The position numbers and the translations under genes were made by a program. From Syncephalastrum monosporum B8922 (lineage: Eukaryota > Mucoromycota > Mucoromycetes > Mucorales > Syncephalastraceae), in contig JNEN01001258.1 in assembly GCA_000697355.1 (NCBI GenBank), positions 62,001 to 126,000 of the forward strand: a DNA stretch of 64,000 nucleotides. Direction: 5' to 3'. Under the pieces are notes generated by a model, which did not search any database, was not told the origin of the DNA, and saw nothing but the letters and a program-made list of their open reading frames with translations. Of this stretch, positions 62,839-64,000 are shown piece by piece; positions within the stretch are counted from its first letter, which is position 1, and each line of letters begins with the position of its first letter.

Positions 62839-64000
62839 ATGGATGTGGACGCTTGCATCGAGTCCATCAAGGCCTGTAAATACCTTCCGGAAAATGATAT
62901 GCGTCAGCTCTGCAACAAGGTATTCAAACAAGATAATACGTAAGTCGATGTAGGCTCATCCTCGGATTGTTCAGTTGAAGGAGATCTTGGCAGAGGAATC
63001 CACGGTTGTCCCGGTGAGGGCTCCCGTCACCCTGTGTGGTGATATTCATGGCCAGTTTTATGATCTTCTCAAGCTCTTTGAGGTCGGAGGCGATGTCCCT
63101 GATACTTCTTATATATTCATGGTAACTGTCTTACTAACAGAGCGTCGTTATGTTCTTTATTTGTTGTCTCACCCACCTCATTGCCTTTTAGGGCGACTTT
63201 GTCGACCGTGGACGCTATTCACTAGAAACACTCACCCTTCTTTTGCTTCTCAAAGTCAAGTAAGTCGAAGAAAAATGGTCACTGAGGATACCGATACAAT
63301 TTGCATTATTTAATTAGATACCCGGACCGTATCACACTGACAAGAGGCAATCATGAGAGTCGAAATGTTACCCGCGTGTACGGATTCTATGGTAATTTGA
63401 TGGTATAACCAACAGTCTTGGACCTCTGACGATTTCCTTTGTTTTACCAGATGAGTGCCTCGCAAAATATCAGAGCTCAAAAGTATGGGAGTGGTGCTGT
63501 ACAGTTTTCGATTATCTTCCCCTGGCCGCAGTAAGTAGTTGGTTTTCTGTATTGTACGGCCCTCTCACCTTACCTGTCGCCAGCTTGTGGACGGTTCCGT
63601 CTTTTGTGTTCATGGCGGTCTGTCGCCTGAATTACCATCCGTAGATTCTATTCGGTATGTCTCAGTGCGCAACATTCACGTCTCTTTCTAATGTCTTTGC
63701 AGTACCTTATTCCGTATGCAAGAGTTACCACAAACCGGAGGTCCTTGCGGTAAGATCAGAGAAAATATCGGAATAGCATAGTCTCATACTTTCTATAGAT
63801 TTGCTATGGTCGGATCCGGAAGGACAGATTGATGCGTGGGCTATCAGCCCACGAGGTGGCGGATTCCTCTTCGGCCACGTCCCTACCGACGCTGTACGTG
63901 TAACTCACATTCGTGAATACCTGCTTACTCTACTGTATAGTTCTGCCACAACAACAAAGTCGGTCTTATTGTGCGAAGCCATCAACTAGTCGATGAAGGA
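62839..64000 (+). CDS. PP6/Sit4-type protein phosphatase catalytic subunit, 3' end off the window
   Basis: Exons 62839-62919, 62975-63121, 63192-63259, 63318-63391, 63451-63530, 63584-63654, 63703-63749, 63799-63893 and 63941 to the window end, all in phase. The start matches PP6 ([13 protein letters not shown]). Metal-binding motifs are [17 protein letters not shown] and [20 protein letters not shown] and LLWSDPEG follow, and [13 protein letters not shown] is typical of the PP6/Sit4 group. The family regulates cell cycle, ER-Golgi traffic and TOR signalling with SAPS-type partners. The usual ESRQI is ESRNV and the GYYSLET segment is GRYSLET, so the enzyme is somewhat divergent. The C-terminal third is outside the window. 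It shares a 144-base divergent promoter with TRAPPC2L. Confidence 0.92.

Overview
This is nuclear DNA from a fungus, most likely an early-diverging one (Mucoromycota). The basis is dense genes split by many short GT-AG introns of about 50-70 nt, a velvet regulator, a Bem1 scaffold, an AVT-type vacuolar transporter, a sugar transporter, a secreted aspartic protease and surface proteins with low-complexity stalks. No rRNA, tRNA, CRISPR array or intact transposon was seen. Exon boundaries were derived by hand from splice sites, reading phase and family conservation; gene identities are firmer than some individual boundaries.

Layout. 1-6.6 kb: a truncated divergent G-domain-like protein (-), BEM1 (+), a conserved-looking coiled-coil protein (-). 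6.6-9.5 kb: no supported gene. 9.5-16 kb: peroxisomal acyl-CoA oxidase (+), a GSKIP-domain protein (+), an AVT1-like amino-acid transporter (-), MED21 (-). 16.7-21.2 kb: SMC5 in 22 exons (+). 21.8-29.1 kb: a 2203-residue uncharacterised multidomain protein (+). 29.2-35.4 kb: a doubtful ORF (-), a coiled-coil protein (-), a velvet-domain protein (-). 35.4-38.7 kb: gene-poor, with a GC-rich run of three hairpins. 38.7-43.7 kb: mitochondrial monothiol glutaredoxin GRX5 (+), a TBC RabGAP of the TBC1D12/14 type (+), two weak small genes. 43.8-50.8 kb: two neighbouring single-pass surface proteins (an Asn/Ser-rich one and a Kelch-repeat one) and a ThrE/PRM10-type transporter, all (+). 51.8-56.5 kb: a small membrane protein (-), a secreted aspartic protease (+), mitochondrial NADH/NAD kinase POS5 (-). 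57-64 kb: a sugar transporter (-), a RhoGAP protein (-), TRAPPC2L (-), and a PP6/Sit4-type phosphatase (+) cut by the window end.

Most genes are core eukaryotic housekeeping functions (polarity, beta-oxidation, transcription, SMC5/6 DNA repair, Fe-S and redox supply, Rab/Rho GTPase control, membrane tethering) without operon-like logic. BEM1 and the RhoGAP both belong to Rho/Cdc42 signalling, and the TBC protein and TRAPPC2L to Rab/Golgi traffic, but nothing shows co-regulation. The main novelties are the giant protein at 21.8-29.1 kb, two GC-AG introns with the same GCAAGT donor, a TBC domain whose glutamine finger is replaced by Arg, a tandemly duplicated exon pair in the 30.3-32.4 kb coiled-coil gene, and the hairpin cluster near 37.8 kb.
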